NCBI GenBank assembly: GCA_036260935.1
Contig: DATALQ010000041.1
Span: 1 to 64,000, forward strand
DNA: 64,000 bases
Direction: 5' to 3'
From: JAEYOM01 sp036260935
GTDB lineage: Bacteria; Bacillota; Clostridia; Acetivibrionales; DTU013
Part shown: positions 1 to 7,471 of the stretch, piece by piece
How the letters are laid out: every line of letters starts with the position of its first letter
How positions within the stretch are numbered: position 1 is the stretch's first letter
Made by a program: the position numbers and the translations under genes
Notes under the pieces: generated by a model
Database searches by the model: none
What the model was told of the DNA's origin: nothing
What the model saw: the letters and a program-made list of their open reading frames with translations, nothing else

Positions 1-1902
1 GGGTGAAGATTCGGTCTGACCGAATACTATCGTGATCTGCGACATGTTCATCTTGTCGACAACGTCCTGCATCACCTTGACAGGACACGGGCTGCCGGCC
101 ATTATACCGGTGCGCATGTACGAGAAATCAGTCTTCGGGAAATCCTCGTGTTCGAGCATCGCGATGAACATCGTCGGAACGCCGTGGAAAGCCGTTATCT
201 TCTCCTTGTTGATGCATTCTAGCGACAGTCTCGGAGAGAAGTACGGCATCGGAGACATCGTCACTGCGTGGGTCATCGACGCTGTCATTGCCAGCACCAT
301 TCCGAAGCAGTGGAACATGGGCACGTGTATCATCATATGGTCCGCGGTGGAAAGGTCCATGCAGTCTCCTATGTTTTTACCGTTGTTGACAACGTTGTAG
401 TGTGTTAGCATTACACCCTTGGGGAAGCCTGTTGTGCCCGAGGTATATTGCATATTACAGACGTCATGCCTGTTGATCGACAGTGCGCGGCGATAGACCT
501 CTTCGATCGGAGTATTTTCGGCCATTGTAATAGCCTCATCCCAGGTTAGGCAGCCCTTCTGCCGGGAATCCACTGTAATAATATTGCGCAGGAACGGCAG
601 CCGCTTGATATGCAGCGGTTTGCCGGCTTCTGAGGTTTCAAGCTCGGGGCAGAGTTCCTTGATTATCTCTACATAGTTCGAATCCTTATAGCCGTCTATC
701 ATTACCAGAGTATGAGTATCGGACTGTCTCAGCAGGTATTCCGCCTCATAGATCTTGTATGCGGTATTGACCGTAACAAGTACCGCTCCTATCTTCGTGG
801 TAGCCCAGAACGTAATGTACCATTGGGGAACGTTTGTCGCCCAGATGGATACATGATCTCCGGGCTTCACACCAAGAGATATAAGCGTGCGCGCAAAGGT
901 ATCCACATCGTCCCGGAATTCGGAATATGTCCTTGTATAGTCCAGAGTCGTGTAACGGAAAGCGTACTGATCCGGAAATTCATCTACAACACGGTCAAGC
1001 ACCTGCGGGAAAGTCAGGTCGATGAGGGTATCCTTCTCCCAAATGAACTGACCGGTTCCCGCGTTGTTTGAAAAAAGGCGGCCTCTCTGGGAGCCTTTCT
1101 CCATGTATGTCTCCATATAGTTGACAAAATGCGGGAACACGACGCCGGCATCGCTCAAATCACTGGCCCAGCGTTTCACCCATTCCAGCGATACATAGCC
1201 GTCGTAGTTTATCGAACGCAAAGCGCGCATGAAATCGTCTATGGGCAGATCACCCTCGCCCATGAGCCTGTAGGATATCTTTCCGTTTTCAAAGACGGAA
1301 TCCTTGACATGTACGTATTTTATATATGCACCAAGATTCTGTACGGTTTTTCCCGCCTTTTCACCGGCAAAACGATAAGGGTGGTGCACATCCCACAAGG
1401 CACCGACAGAATCGCTCGCTACAGAATTCAGCACATTGGCGAGGCGCCCTGTGTCCGCATATACACCGTTTGTTTCCACCAACAGAGTAACGCCGTTTTT
1501 CTCCGCTGTCGGCACAAGGCGTTTCAGAGCGGAAATGACGGTCTCATCGTCCACTTCTCCGCCAGCCTGAGGTTCCAGGTCTCCAAGTATCCTTATAAAA
1601 GGTGTTTTAAGCTTAGCTGCAAGATCGATATACTGCGCTATCTCATCACAGTTTTTTTCGTCGTTTTCTTTGAATTTCAAACAGCAGCCTGAAGAAAGGC
1701 AAGGTATCTCCAGTTTAAGTTCGGCTAGCTTTCTGACCGTATTGGGCAGCTGCTGCTCCGTGAAAGGATGAGCCTGCACGGCAAATATGTCTTTCCCGAG
1801 CCCTCTGATTTCAATACCGTCAAAGCCAAGATCCTTTGCCATGGAATAAATGTCCGGCCAATCGAAGTCCGGGCATCCCAGCGTGGAAAATGCGATTTTC
1901 AT
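1..1902 (-). CDS. Fusion protein: sugar-isomerase-like TIM barrel + acyl-CoA synthetase (3' end outside window)
   Basis: The frame opens at the ATG at 1902 and stays open for 634 codons to the window edge, with no stop. The start is backed by a GGGAGGGG ribosome-binding site. Residues 1 to about 265 look like a xylose-isomerase-type TIM barrel (AP endonuclease 2 superfamily): an N-terminal KIAFSTLGCPDFDW strand, conserved acidic and His residues in LVETNG, LWDVHHPYRF, YVHVKDS and a final VSLEWVKRW. A short linker (FSNNAGTGQFIWEKDT) leads into an AMP-binding enzyme: NVCNMQYTSGTTGFPKG-type P-loop (read as VCNMQYTSGTTGFPKG), MMIHVPMFHCFG, and ITIVFGQTESSP at the edge. The second half should activate a carboxylic acid to its CoA ester. 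The barrel's substrate is unknown. I read the junction codon by codon and found no frameshift, so the fusion is direct. The gene lies behind a T-box leader. The C-terminal lid of the ligase is beyond the window. Confidence 0.85.
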   Translation of the reverse strand, partial: MKIAFSTLGCPDFDWPDIYSMAKDLGFDGIEIRGLGKDIFAVQAHPFTEQQLPNTVRKLAELKLEIPCLSSGCCLKFKENDEKNCDEIAQYIDLAAKLKTPFIRILGDLEPQAGGEVDDETVISALKRLVPTAEKNGVTLLVETNGVYADTGRLANVLNSVASDSVGALWDVHHPYRFAGEKAGKTVQNLGAYIKYVHVKDSVFENGKISYRLMGEGDLPIDDFMRALRSINYDGYVSLEWVKRWASDLSDAGVVFPHFVNYMETYMEKGSQRGRLFSNNAGTGQFIWEKDTLIDLTFPQVLDRVVDEFPDQYAFRYTTLDYTRTYSEFRDDVDTFARTLISLGVKPGDHVSIWATNVPQWYITFWATTKIGAVLVTVNTAYKIYEAEYLLRQSDTHTLVMIDGYKDSNYVEIIKELCPELETSEAGKPLHIKRLPFLRNIITVDSRQKGCLTWDEAITMAENTPIEEVYRRALSINRHDVCNMQYTSGTTGFPKGVMLTHYNVVNNGKNIGDCMDLSTADHMMIHVPMFHCFGMVLAMTASMTHAVTMSPMPYFSPRLSLECINKEKITAFHGVPTMFIAMLEHEDFPKTDFSYMRTGIMAGSPCPVKVMQDVVDKMNMSQITIVFGQTESSP

Positions 1903-1980
1903 AATGAACCCCTCCCGATAGTACTAAGGTTTACAACTACATGCCAGCCGGCCTGTTATGGCCGATTTTTCTTAAGAAAC

Positions 1981-2290
1981 TAAAAAAGCCTCCGTCATCC
2001 GACATTCCTGTCAGAGACGAAAGCTTTAATTTCGCGGTACCACTCCGTTTGGTATAAATATACCCTCTTTACGGCATCGGTCAGTTTTACTGATTAATGC
2101 CTTCCCATTGTAACGGCGGGAGACCCGTTCACGCCTAGTCGCCTTATTATGTAACGTTTACCCGGCTTTCAGCTGACTGCTCAAGGGTGAGTCACTTTTC
2201 CATCAAGCGCGCTGTTTCGCAGCATCCAACAGCTCTCTGTAGCGCATATTCCGGCGTGTTGTCCCTATCAACGCATTTGTCTTTTTTTAG
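1981..2290 (-). promoter_or_regulatory. T-box riboswitch leader, specifier probably CTC (Leu)
   Basis: The minus strand carries a T-box core GGAGTGGTACCGCG (2033-2047). It is followed at once by an intrinsic terminator, AAGCTTTCGTC...GACGGAGGCTTTTTT (about 1981-2026). Upstream lies a stem I with the AG-bulge AGAGAGC, the apical GGATGCTGCGA loop and a closing GCTGTT/AACAGC helix. In the specifier region AGTGACTCACCC, the triplet CTC (2189-2191) sits between GTGA and A, as the TGG does in the trp leader of this window. That gives leucine. An alternative reading, ACT (Thr), would be followed by C rather than the usual purine. The leader ends about 80 bases before the isomerase-ligase fusion, so uncharged tRNA should allow its expression. 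Confidence 0.85.
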
Positions 2291-2291
2291 T

Positions 2292-2320
2292 AGCGTACCA
2301 GATTCGGTATCTTTTGTCAA
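2292..2320 (-). promoter_or_regulatory. Sigma-A-type promoter of the T-box transcript
   Basis: On the minus strand TTGACA (2315-2320) is followed after 17 bases by TACGCT (2292-2297), with an extended TG two bases before the -10. It lies directly upstream of stem I of the T-box. Confidence 0.7.
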
Positions 2321-2359
2321 GGATGTTTAATAATTATTTTGGGCGGCATAAGCTCCATT

Positions 2360-2806
2360 TTATAGATGTCTTTTCAAATAAATCATATCCACTAACTGTT
2401 GTCCATTTTCATACATAGGGTGATCGTAATTGTCTATAAAAAAGTTTTTAACAATGTGTGATTTTTGAAATCCGCATTTCTCGTAGAAATGAAGTATCAT
2501 AGGGCTATCGCCTGTTCCTACATATAACTCGCTGCCAGACTTTTTGCAGTAATCAGCAATAAATGAGATTAGATATTGTCCATATCCTTTCCGCTGATAT
2601 TCAGGAACGGTAACAATATTCTTAATTTCATAAACGCCGGAACGCTCTTGCGTAACAACGCAAATCGCTTTAACATCATCATCACACAAGGCGAACATTT
2701 CACCGCGATACAGATACTTTTCTATCATACTTACCTGTTCATCTGCAATAAGCAGCAATTCCATGTACTTTGTTTTATCGCTATCAGTAATTTTCACAAT
2801 TTTCAT
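2360..2806 (-). CDS. GNAT family N-acetyltransferase
   Basis: The 148-residue protein has the GNAT fold order. A central strand, YEIKNIVTVPEYQRKGYGQYLI (split here as YEIKNIVTVP then EYQRKGYGQYLI), carries the acetyl-CoA pyrophosphate-binding Q/RxxGxG/A motif at about residues 70-78. The C-terminal LHFYEKCGF is typical of motif B. Acceptor substrate cannot be told from sequence. The start at 2806 has only a weak upstream GGGG. The gene stands alone between the T-box promoter and the CD3324-type gene on the same strand. Family assignment is firm, function beyond acetyl transfer is not. Confidence 0.85.
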   Translation of the reverse strand: MKIVKITDSDKTKYMELLLIADEQVSMIEKYLYRGEMFALCDDDVKAICVVTQERSGVYEIKNIVTVPEYQRKGYGQYLISFIADYCKKSGSELYVGTGDSPMILHFYEKCGFQKSHIVKNFFIDNYDHPMYENGQQLVDMIYLKRHL

Positions 2807-2927
2807 TCGATATTACCCCGTTTCTCTGTTATCTTTACAAATCCATTATACCGTTTTTCACTTCAAACAGGGGAACACTCATCGTTGAAAAAAATAGATG
2901 TACCACTTTGTAAAGTGGCACATCTAC

Positions 2928-3200
2928 TCATAAAATTTGCATACTCCGTATAATGCGTTGAATACTTTTAGGAGTTAAAAAATATTTCTCCGACAGTTCA
3001 AAAACAGTCGTGCCGTTTTTGTAACTATTGTATATTTCAAAATTTCTTTCTTTGAAATATGCTTTCGTATCTGTCTTTTCTCCCCATTTACATTTTTTCG
3101 ATTCTATTTTTGGAATGTATATAACTTGCCCGTCAACATATTCCTGGATTTTTTCAATCAACCCCTCGGGCAGTATTTCCAAAGCGTGAACATAGCCCAT
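2928..3200 (-). CDS. CD3324-type small DNA-binding protein
   Basis: The 90-residue protein begins MGYVHALEILPEGLIEKIQ, then YVDGQVIYIPK and a WGEKTDTK segment, which together mark the CD3324 family of small Clostridial proteins. The C-terminal half, residues 50-88, reads as a helix-turn-helix (NSYKNGTTVFELSEKYFLT then PKSIQRIIRSM), related to Mor/transposase-type HTH. The start is certain: ATG at 3200 is preceded by TAGGAGGG. It probably acts as a DNA-binding regulator, with unknown target. A structured leader precedes it (see 3228-3282). Confidence 0.75.
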   Translation of the reverse strand: MGYVHALEILPEGLIEKIQEYVDGQVIYIPKIESKKCKWGEKTDTKAYFKERNFEIYNSYKNGTTVFELSEKYFLTPKSIQRIIRSMQIL

Positions 3201-3227
3201 TGTGCCCTCCTAAAAATTATTCTTTAG

Positions 3228-3282
3228 GATAGCAAAGGCTGTTGATATTCTGTTTGAGTGATATGCAATAGCCCTTGCTATG
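3228..3282 (-). promoter_or_regulatory. Imperfect hairpin in the leader of the CD3324-type gene
   Basis: Two 17-base arms (3228-3244 GATAGCAAAGGCTGTTG and 3266-3282 CAATAGCCCTTGCTATG) pair with about two mismatches around a 21-base loop. On the minus strand they lie between a -10-like TATAAT (3331-3336, with TTTAAA 17 bases before it) and the ribosome-binding site of the gene at 3200. The hairpin could be an operator or an RNA element. No T-run follows, so it is not a simple terminator. Confidence 0.45.
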
Positions 3283-3359
3283 CACAATGTTTCCTGCTTT
3301 TCCTTATAGTTCATCCCCCCTATCTCTTATATTATACCTAAGACACGTTTAATTTTAAA

Positions 3360-3586
3360 GTGCAGTCAGTCGCCGGACTTCACCGCCGAAGCTTTTCGTA
3401 ATCCGGCAGATGAGTCAGGAATGCAGCGGGCGCTATCACCGAAAAAGTATACCGTACTGAATAAAAAGAAGGCCTTAAGGTATCCACGCCTGACAATAGT
3501 ACTAACGACTGCAAACTGCAGACCTGCAAATTAGAGAAAATAGTGGCAATAATACAGAATGATTAAAACATCGGAGGTATTACAGG
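3360..3586. other. Gene-free stretch before the YiiX-like gene
   Basis: I see no convincing coding frame, tRNA or strong terminator here. The only clear element is the ribosome-binding site CGGAGGT at 3572-3578, which sets the TTG start at 3587. Confidence 0.5.
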
Positions 3587-4474
3587 TTGAACCAAGCGTC
3601 CCGGAAAGCGCTTAAAAACTTAACGATATTTTTGGCGATATGCATGATAATAGCTTCATATCTCGCGATCTCAAATGCAGTTATCGAACCTCAGGCACAT
3701 ATATCTCCAAATTACACCAAGACTGATATTCTACCCATACTTTCAAAAACAGCTCTTTCGGGTGAAGACTATAATACGCTGTTTTTCCAGACTGGACTCG
3801 GCAAACTTGCAATAGATGAGCTGCGCGCGCAAAATCCGGATTCCGCCAGGTACATTCTGCGGTTTCAGGAATACTTCTTTAAAGACGTGAGATTTGTTTG
3901 CGAAAACAACAGCCCGATATCCAGGGAAGAATCTCTGGTCGACGAAAAAGGAAATACAATATACGGCACCGAATTTGCATCGCTGCACAGCGGCGATATA
4001 CTGGTTACAAAGTCTTCCCATACGCTCGGCTGGAGAAACGGCCATTCGGCTCTCGTCGTAGACCCTGTCCGCGGTTTGACGCTTGAGTCGGTAGTGTTGG
4101 GTACGAATTCAGCCATGCAGGACGTAAGGAAATGGATCAACTATCCAAATTTCATGCTTCTGCGCGTGAAGGGCATCACAGGATACGACCTTGAAACAAT
4201 CGCACGCTCTGCGACAGAAAGGCTCTGTGATATCCCTTACGATCTGACAGTGGGGATCTTCAGCTCCAAGGACGCCTTCGGATCCGCTAAAACAATACGG
4301 GAAAAGATAACCGGGACTCACTGCTCCCATCTCGTCTGGCTGGCATTCAAAAACTTCGGAGTGGACATCGATGCCGACGGCGGCATACTTGTCACACCGA
4401 AGGACATAGCAAACAGCAAAAAGCTTGAGATTGTGCAGGTCTACGGCGTCAACCCCGGGGATATCTGGCCCTGA
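3587..4474 (+). CDS. Membrane-anchored YiiX/YebB-like NlpC/P60-superfamily cysteine hydrolase
   Basis: The 295-residue protein starts at TTG 3587, eight bases after CGGAGGT. Residues 10-30 form one N-terminal membrane segment (LTIFLAICMIIASYLAISNAV), giving an anchored extracytoplasmic protein. The rest carries the permuted papain-like pattern of the YiiX/YaeF family: LHSGDILVTKS, then GHSALVVDPV with the candidate catalytic His, then the ITGTHCSHLVWLAF block with the candidate catalytic Cys. In this superfamily the chemistry is amide or ester hydrolysis; the substrate is unknown. The protein is separated by about 215 bases from the ABC importer operon on the same strand, so co-function is possible but not shown. 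Confidence 0.7.
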   Translation: MNQASRKALKNLTIFLAICMIIASYLAISNAVIEPQAHISPNYTKTDILPILSKTALSGEDYNTLFFQTGLGKLAIDELRAQNPDSARYILRFQEYFFKDVRFVCENNSPISREESLVDEKGNTIYGTEFASLHSGDILVTKSSHTLGWRNGHSALVVDPVRGLTLESVVLGTNSAMQDVRKWINYPNFMLLRVKGITGYDLETIARSATERLCDIPYDLTVGIFSSKDAFGSAKTIREKITGTHCSHLVWLAFKNFGVDIDADGGILVTPKDIANSKKLEIVQVYGVNPGDIWP

Positions 4475-4554
4475 CCCCGAAATTACATCAACGCGCTATG
4501 TCTTCTGTCTTTCCAGACCCTGCTCCTTTTACAGGCCGAACTGCCTTATCAGCC

Positions 4555-4589
4555 CGTCGGCCATTACGTCGGCCATTACGTCGGCCATA
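4555..4589. repeat. 12-bp tandem repeat, about 2.9 copies
   Basis: The unit CGTCGGCCATTA is repeated head to tail (4555-4566, 4567-4578, 4579-4589) in the gap between the YiiX-like gene and the importer operon. The copies are identical apart from the truncated last one, pointing to recent slippage duplication. Confidence 0.9.
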
Positions 4590-4689
4590 AATGCCTTGTA
4601 CACATGCCTGCGGCGAATCATTTATGTTTGATAAAACCACCGAGCAGACATACAATGTAAATATAAACCTATTTTTTCGGGGGTATAAA

Positions 4690-5634
4690 ATGAGTAAGGT
4701 AACAGTAAAGAACACAGTTTTAAAAACAGCAATGATACTTGTAATAATAGCGGGCATCCTTTCAGTTTCGGGGTGCAGCCGCGAGACCGCATCAACACAG
4801 GGATCCGGCAAGGAAATGAGCCTTAGTATAGGGATAATGCCTGCCGTAGATTCAGCCCCGATCCTTCTGGCGGAGAAAAAAGGATACTTTGAAAAGCTCG
4901 GTTTGGATATGGATATCCAGGTTTATACCAATGCGATGAACCGGCAGAGCGCCCTTCAGAGCGGCGGCTTGGACGGTGCGATGACCGACGTCGTAGCATT
5001 GGTAAACAATGTTGGCAACGGTTTCGATATCAAGGTCACGACCTGCACGGACGGAGTATTCCCTTTCCTTATCAGAAAGGGCTTTGAGGAAAAAAAGGAT
5101 ATAAAGGCCGGCATGATGGAAGTCAGTGTGACAAATTACCTCACCGACCGCTTCCTTTCAAGCATGTACAATGTTGAAAAGATATACATTGATGAGATCC
5201 CGGCGAGGCTTGAAATGGTGGCCAAGGGAACGCTGGATATGGCTGTGGTTCCCGAGCCCATGGCATCGCAGGGCGAACTTAACGGACTGACGAAAAAGCT
5301 CATCGGCAATACAGACAAATTTTCTCCAGACGTCATGGTATTCACGGGAAAAGCGTTAAAAAGCAAGGAAAAGGCAATAAGGCTGTTCCATAAAGCCTAT
5401 GATCAGGCGGTAGACGAGATAGACAAGAACGACGGCGAAGCCAGGGATGTTCTTTTCGAATCCCTGAAACTCAAACCCGAAACCAGGGATAGGATAATAG
5501 TCCCTGCATACAACAGAGCGCGGATCCCCGACAGGGAATACCTGCAGGGCATACTTGACTGGAATGAAAAGGTACTCGGTATCAAGCTTGATGTAAAATA
5601 CGAAGACCTGGTTGAAGGGAAATTCACGGAATAA
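4690..5634 (+). CDS. ABC importer substrate-binding lipoprotein (SsuA/ThiY/NMT1-like)
   Basis: I place the start at ATG 4690 (MSKVTVKNTVLK) after a CGGGGG ribosome-binding site, giving 314 residues. A signal peptide ends in the lipobox LSVSGC (Cys about residue 29), so the protein is lipid-anchored outside the membrane. The mature part starts SLSIGIMPAVDSAPILLAEK then KGYFEKLGLDMDIQVY, the hallmark of NMT1/THI5-like or SsuA-type binding proteins for sulfonates, nitrate or pyrimidine precursors. The ligand cannot be decided. The stop codon overlaps the next start (TAATG), so translation is coupled to the ATPase gene. Confidence 0.85.
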   Translation: MSKVTVKNTVLKTAMILVIIAGILSVSGCSRETASTQGSGKEMSLSIGIMPAVDSAPILLAEKKGYFEKLGLDMDIQVYTNAMNRQSALQSGGLDGAMTDVVALVNNVGNGFDIKVTTCTDGVFPFLIRKGFEEKKDIKAGMMEVSVTNYLTDRFLSSMYNVEKIYIDEIPARLEMVAKGTLDMAVVPEPMASQGELNGLTKKLIGNTDKFSPDVMVFTGKALKSKEKAIRLFHKAYDQAVDEIDKNDGEARDVLFESLKLKPETRDRIIVPAYNRARIPDREYLQGILDWNEKVLGIKLDVKYEDLVEGKFTE

Positions 5635-6362
5635 TGATAAATATAACAGATCTGAGTGTCCATTACGGTCAGGAAGCCGCCCTGGATCATATCTCCCTGT
5701 CGATAGAAAACGAAACCTCCTGCTCGATAATAGGCGCTTCCGGCTGTGGGAAAACGACATTACTGCTTACATTGGCGGGAATTCTAAAACCGGATACGGG
5801 AATTGTTGAAATAGGCGGGAGAGTACTGAAGGGCGTAAGGAGAGGTACCGGACTTATACTCCAGGAGTTCGGGCTTCTCCCCTGGAAAACCGTATGGGAC
5901 AATATATCCTTTCCTTTAAAATCGAGAGGCTGCCTTAATGCAGAAAATGAAAAGAGAACCGGGGAGGTTTTGAAAACTCTCGGTCTCACGGATTTTGCAG
6001 AAAAATTTCCCGGGGAACTTAGCGGCGGACAGAAGCAGCGCGTTGCCATAAGCCGGGCTCTGGTACTGGAGCCCGATCTGCTCTTGATGGACGAAGCCTC
6101 CTCCTCTCTCGATGCAATCACCAGAGAGCATATACAGGACCTCATCTTAAGTATCTGCAGTGAGAAGCGTGTTACGCTGCTTCTGTCTACGCACAACATC
6201 GAGGAAGCCGTTTTTTTAGGCCGGAAGATAGTGGTGATGAGCAGCGGAAAGATCAAACAGATACTGGATAACCCGGTCTTTGGGAGAATCGGCCTCAGGA
6301 AGGATCCCGAGTTCTACAGTACCTGTGTCCGGGTAAGGGAGTGTCTCGATGAAGAAGCTTAA
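5634..6362 (+). CDS. ABC importer ATP-binding protein (SsuB/TauB-like)
   Basis: The 242-residue ATPase has Walker A GASGCGKTTLL at about residues 34-44, Q-loop LQEFGLLPW, signature LSGGQKQRVAISRAL and Walker B LLLMDEASSSLD, followed by the H-loop STHNIEEAV. LQEFGLLPWKTVWDNI is typical of the nitrate/sulfonate/taurine class. It energises the importer formed with the neighbouring binding protein and permease. Its start overlaps the preceding stop by one base and its end overlaps the permease gene by 14 bases. Confidence 0.93.
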   Translation: MINITDLSVHYGQEAALDHISLSIENETSCSIIGASGCGKTTLLLTLAGILKPDTGIVEIGGRVLKGVRRGTGLILQEFGLLPWKTVWDNISFPLKSRGCLNAENEKRTGEVLKTLGLTDFAEKFPGELSGGQKQRVAISRALVLEPDLLLMDEASSSLDAITREHIQDLILSICSEKRVTLLLSTHNIEEAVFLGRKIVVMSSGKIKQILDNPVFGRIGLRKDPEFYSTCVRVRECLDEEA

Positions 6363-7119
6363 AGTATCTGGAACAGTAAAATATCTTTATGCCTGCATTT
6401 TCATAACACTGATATGGTATGCGCTGCATCTGGCTGTCGGTTCGGTTGTGATACCCTCGCCCGTTACGACCTTGACAAATTTCATTGCGATATTTCCGCA
6501 GACTCTCCTTATACATCTGCTTGTCAGCCTATCAAGGGTAGTTGCGGCAATTACGGTTTCATTGCTGCTCGGCTCTCTGATCGGACTCTGGATAGGTACC
6601 AACAAAAAGGCCGACAGCATGCTGACACCGATACTGTACATACTCTACCCGATCCCGAAGATTGCCTTTCTCCCGATACTTATGATTCTTTTCGGGTTGG
6701 GTAACGCATCGAAAATAATTCTTATAATAATCATCATAATATTCCAGTTTGTAATAGCCGCCAGGGATTCAGTCCTTGAAATACCGAAGGAACTGTTTTA
6801 TTCCGTACTGTCCCTGGGACTAGGGAGGCTCGATATTTACAGGCATCTGATATTACCGGCGGCGCTCCCGGGAATATTCACAGCGCTAAGAATAAGTACA
6901 GGCATAAGCATTTCCATCATATTTTTTGCGGAGAATTTCGCCTCCAGATACGGAATAGGATATTTCATAATGAATAGCTGGGTAATGGTAAACTACGTGG
7001 ACATGTTCAGCGGCATACTGGCTCTCAGCATACTCGGGCTGCTGCTCTTCGGTTCGATCGACCTGCTTGAGGAACGGTTGTGCGGATGGATGAAAGCCGG
7101 GAAGAGTTTTTTGAATTAA
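6349..7119 (+). CDS. ABC importer permease (SsuC/TauC-like)
   Basis: The 256-residue protein has about six membrane segments. The EAA loop (LSLGLGRLDIYRHLILPAALPG) matches the binding-protein-dependent transporter permease family and docks the ATPase. It starts inside the ATPase gene, so the three importer genes form one coupled operon. Typical sequences near the start (IWYALHLAVGSVVIPSPVTT) also fit the sulfonate/nitrate class. Substrate unknown. Confidence 0.9.
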   Translation: MKKLKVSGTVKYLYACIFITLIWYALHLAVGSVVIPSPVTTLTNFIAIFPQTLLIHLLVSLSRVVAAITVSLLLGSLIGLWIGTNKKADSMLTPILYILYPIPKIAFLPILMILFGLGNASKIILIIIIIIFQFVIAARDSVLEIPKELFYSVLSLGLGRLDIYRHLILPAALPGIFTALRISTGISISIIFFAENFASRYGIGYFIMNSWVMVNYVDMFSGILALSILGLLLFGSIDLLEERLCGWMKAGKSFLN

Positions 7120-7471
7120 AAATCACAGAGGTATCGAGTACCTGCAATTTCTGAACAAGACTTCTTTTTGTCCCATGAATAGGACGTAAAAATGTACAAA
7201 ATTTTAGTTTCGGGCCAATTTAGTCAACATAATCATCGACTTTTAGCCATTATTCTGAGAAAAACCAGGCGAAACTCACTCTCTAATACGTTTTTTTGGC
7301 CAAAACTTAAAAAAATGCACACTCAAGAGGAGTTTTTATTACTCACTGCTAAAAGCTCTATGGAACCCCGTATATAACACGGGATTTCCTTACACAAAAA
7401 CCGGGGATCACTCGATCCCCGGCTTCCAAAAACCTACGTTAATTTACATAAACGGGCTCCGACTTCCACTA
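7120..7471. other. AT-rich intergenic region between importer operon and DUF5667-type gene
   Basis: No believable gene is present; a short open frame at 7192-7377 lacks a ribosome-binding site and family features. Two weakly inverted segments (around 7203-7219, GTTTCGGGCCAA, and 7295-7312, TTGGCCAAAAC) flank about 75 bases and could be a decayed small element. The terminator at 7401-7422 lies near the right end. Confidence 0.5.
7397..7424 (-). terminator. Intrinsic terminator of the DUF5667-type gene
   Basis: On the minus strand the perfect 9-bp stem CCGGGGATC/GATCCCCGG (7401-7422) around a 4-base loop is followed by TTTTTG. It ends the gene whose stop lies at 7472. Confidence 0.88.

Noticed and set aside
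7192..7377. Small plus-strand open frame in the AT-rich gap
   Set aside because: No ribosome-binding site, odd composition and no family features; most likely chance.
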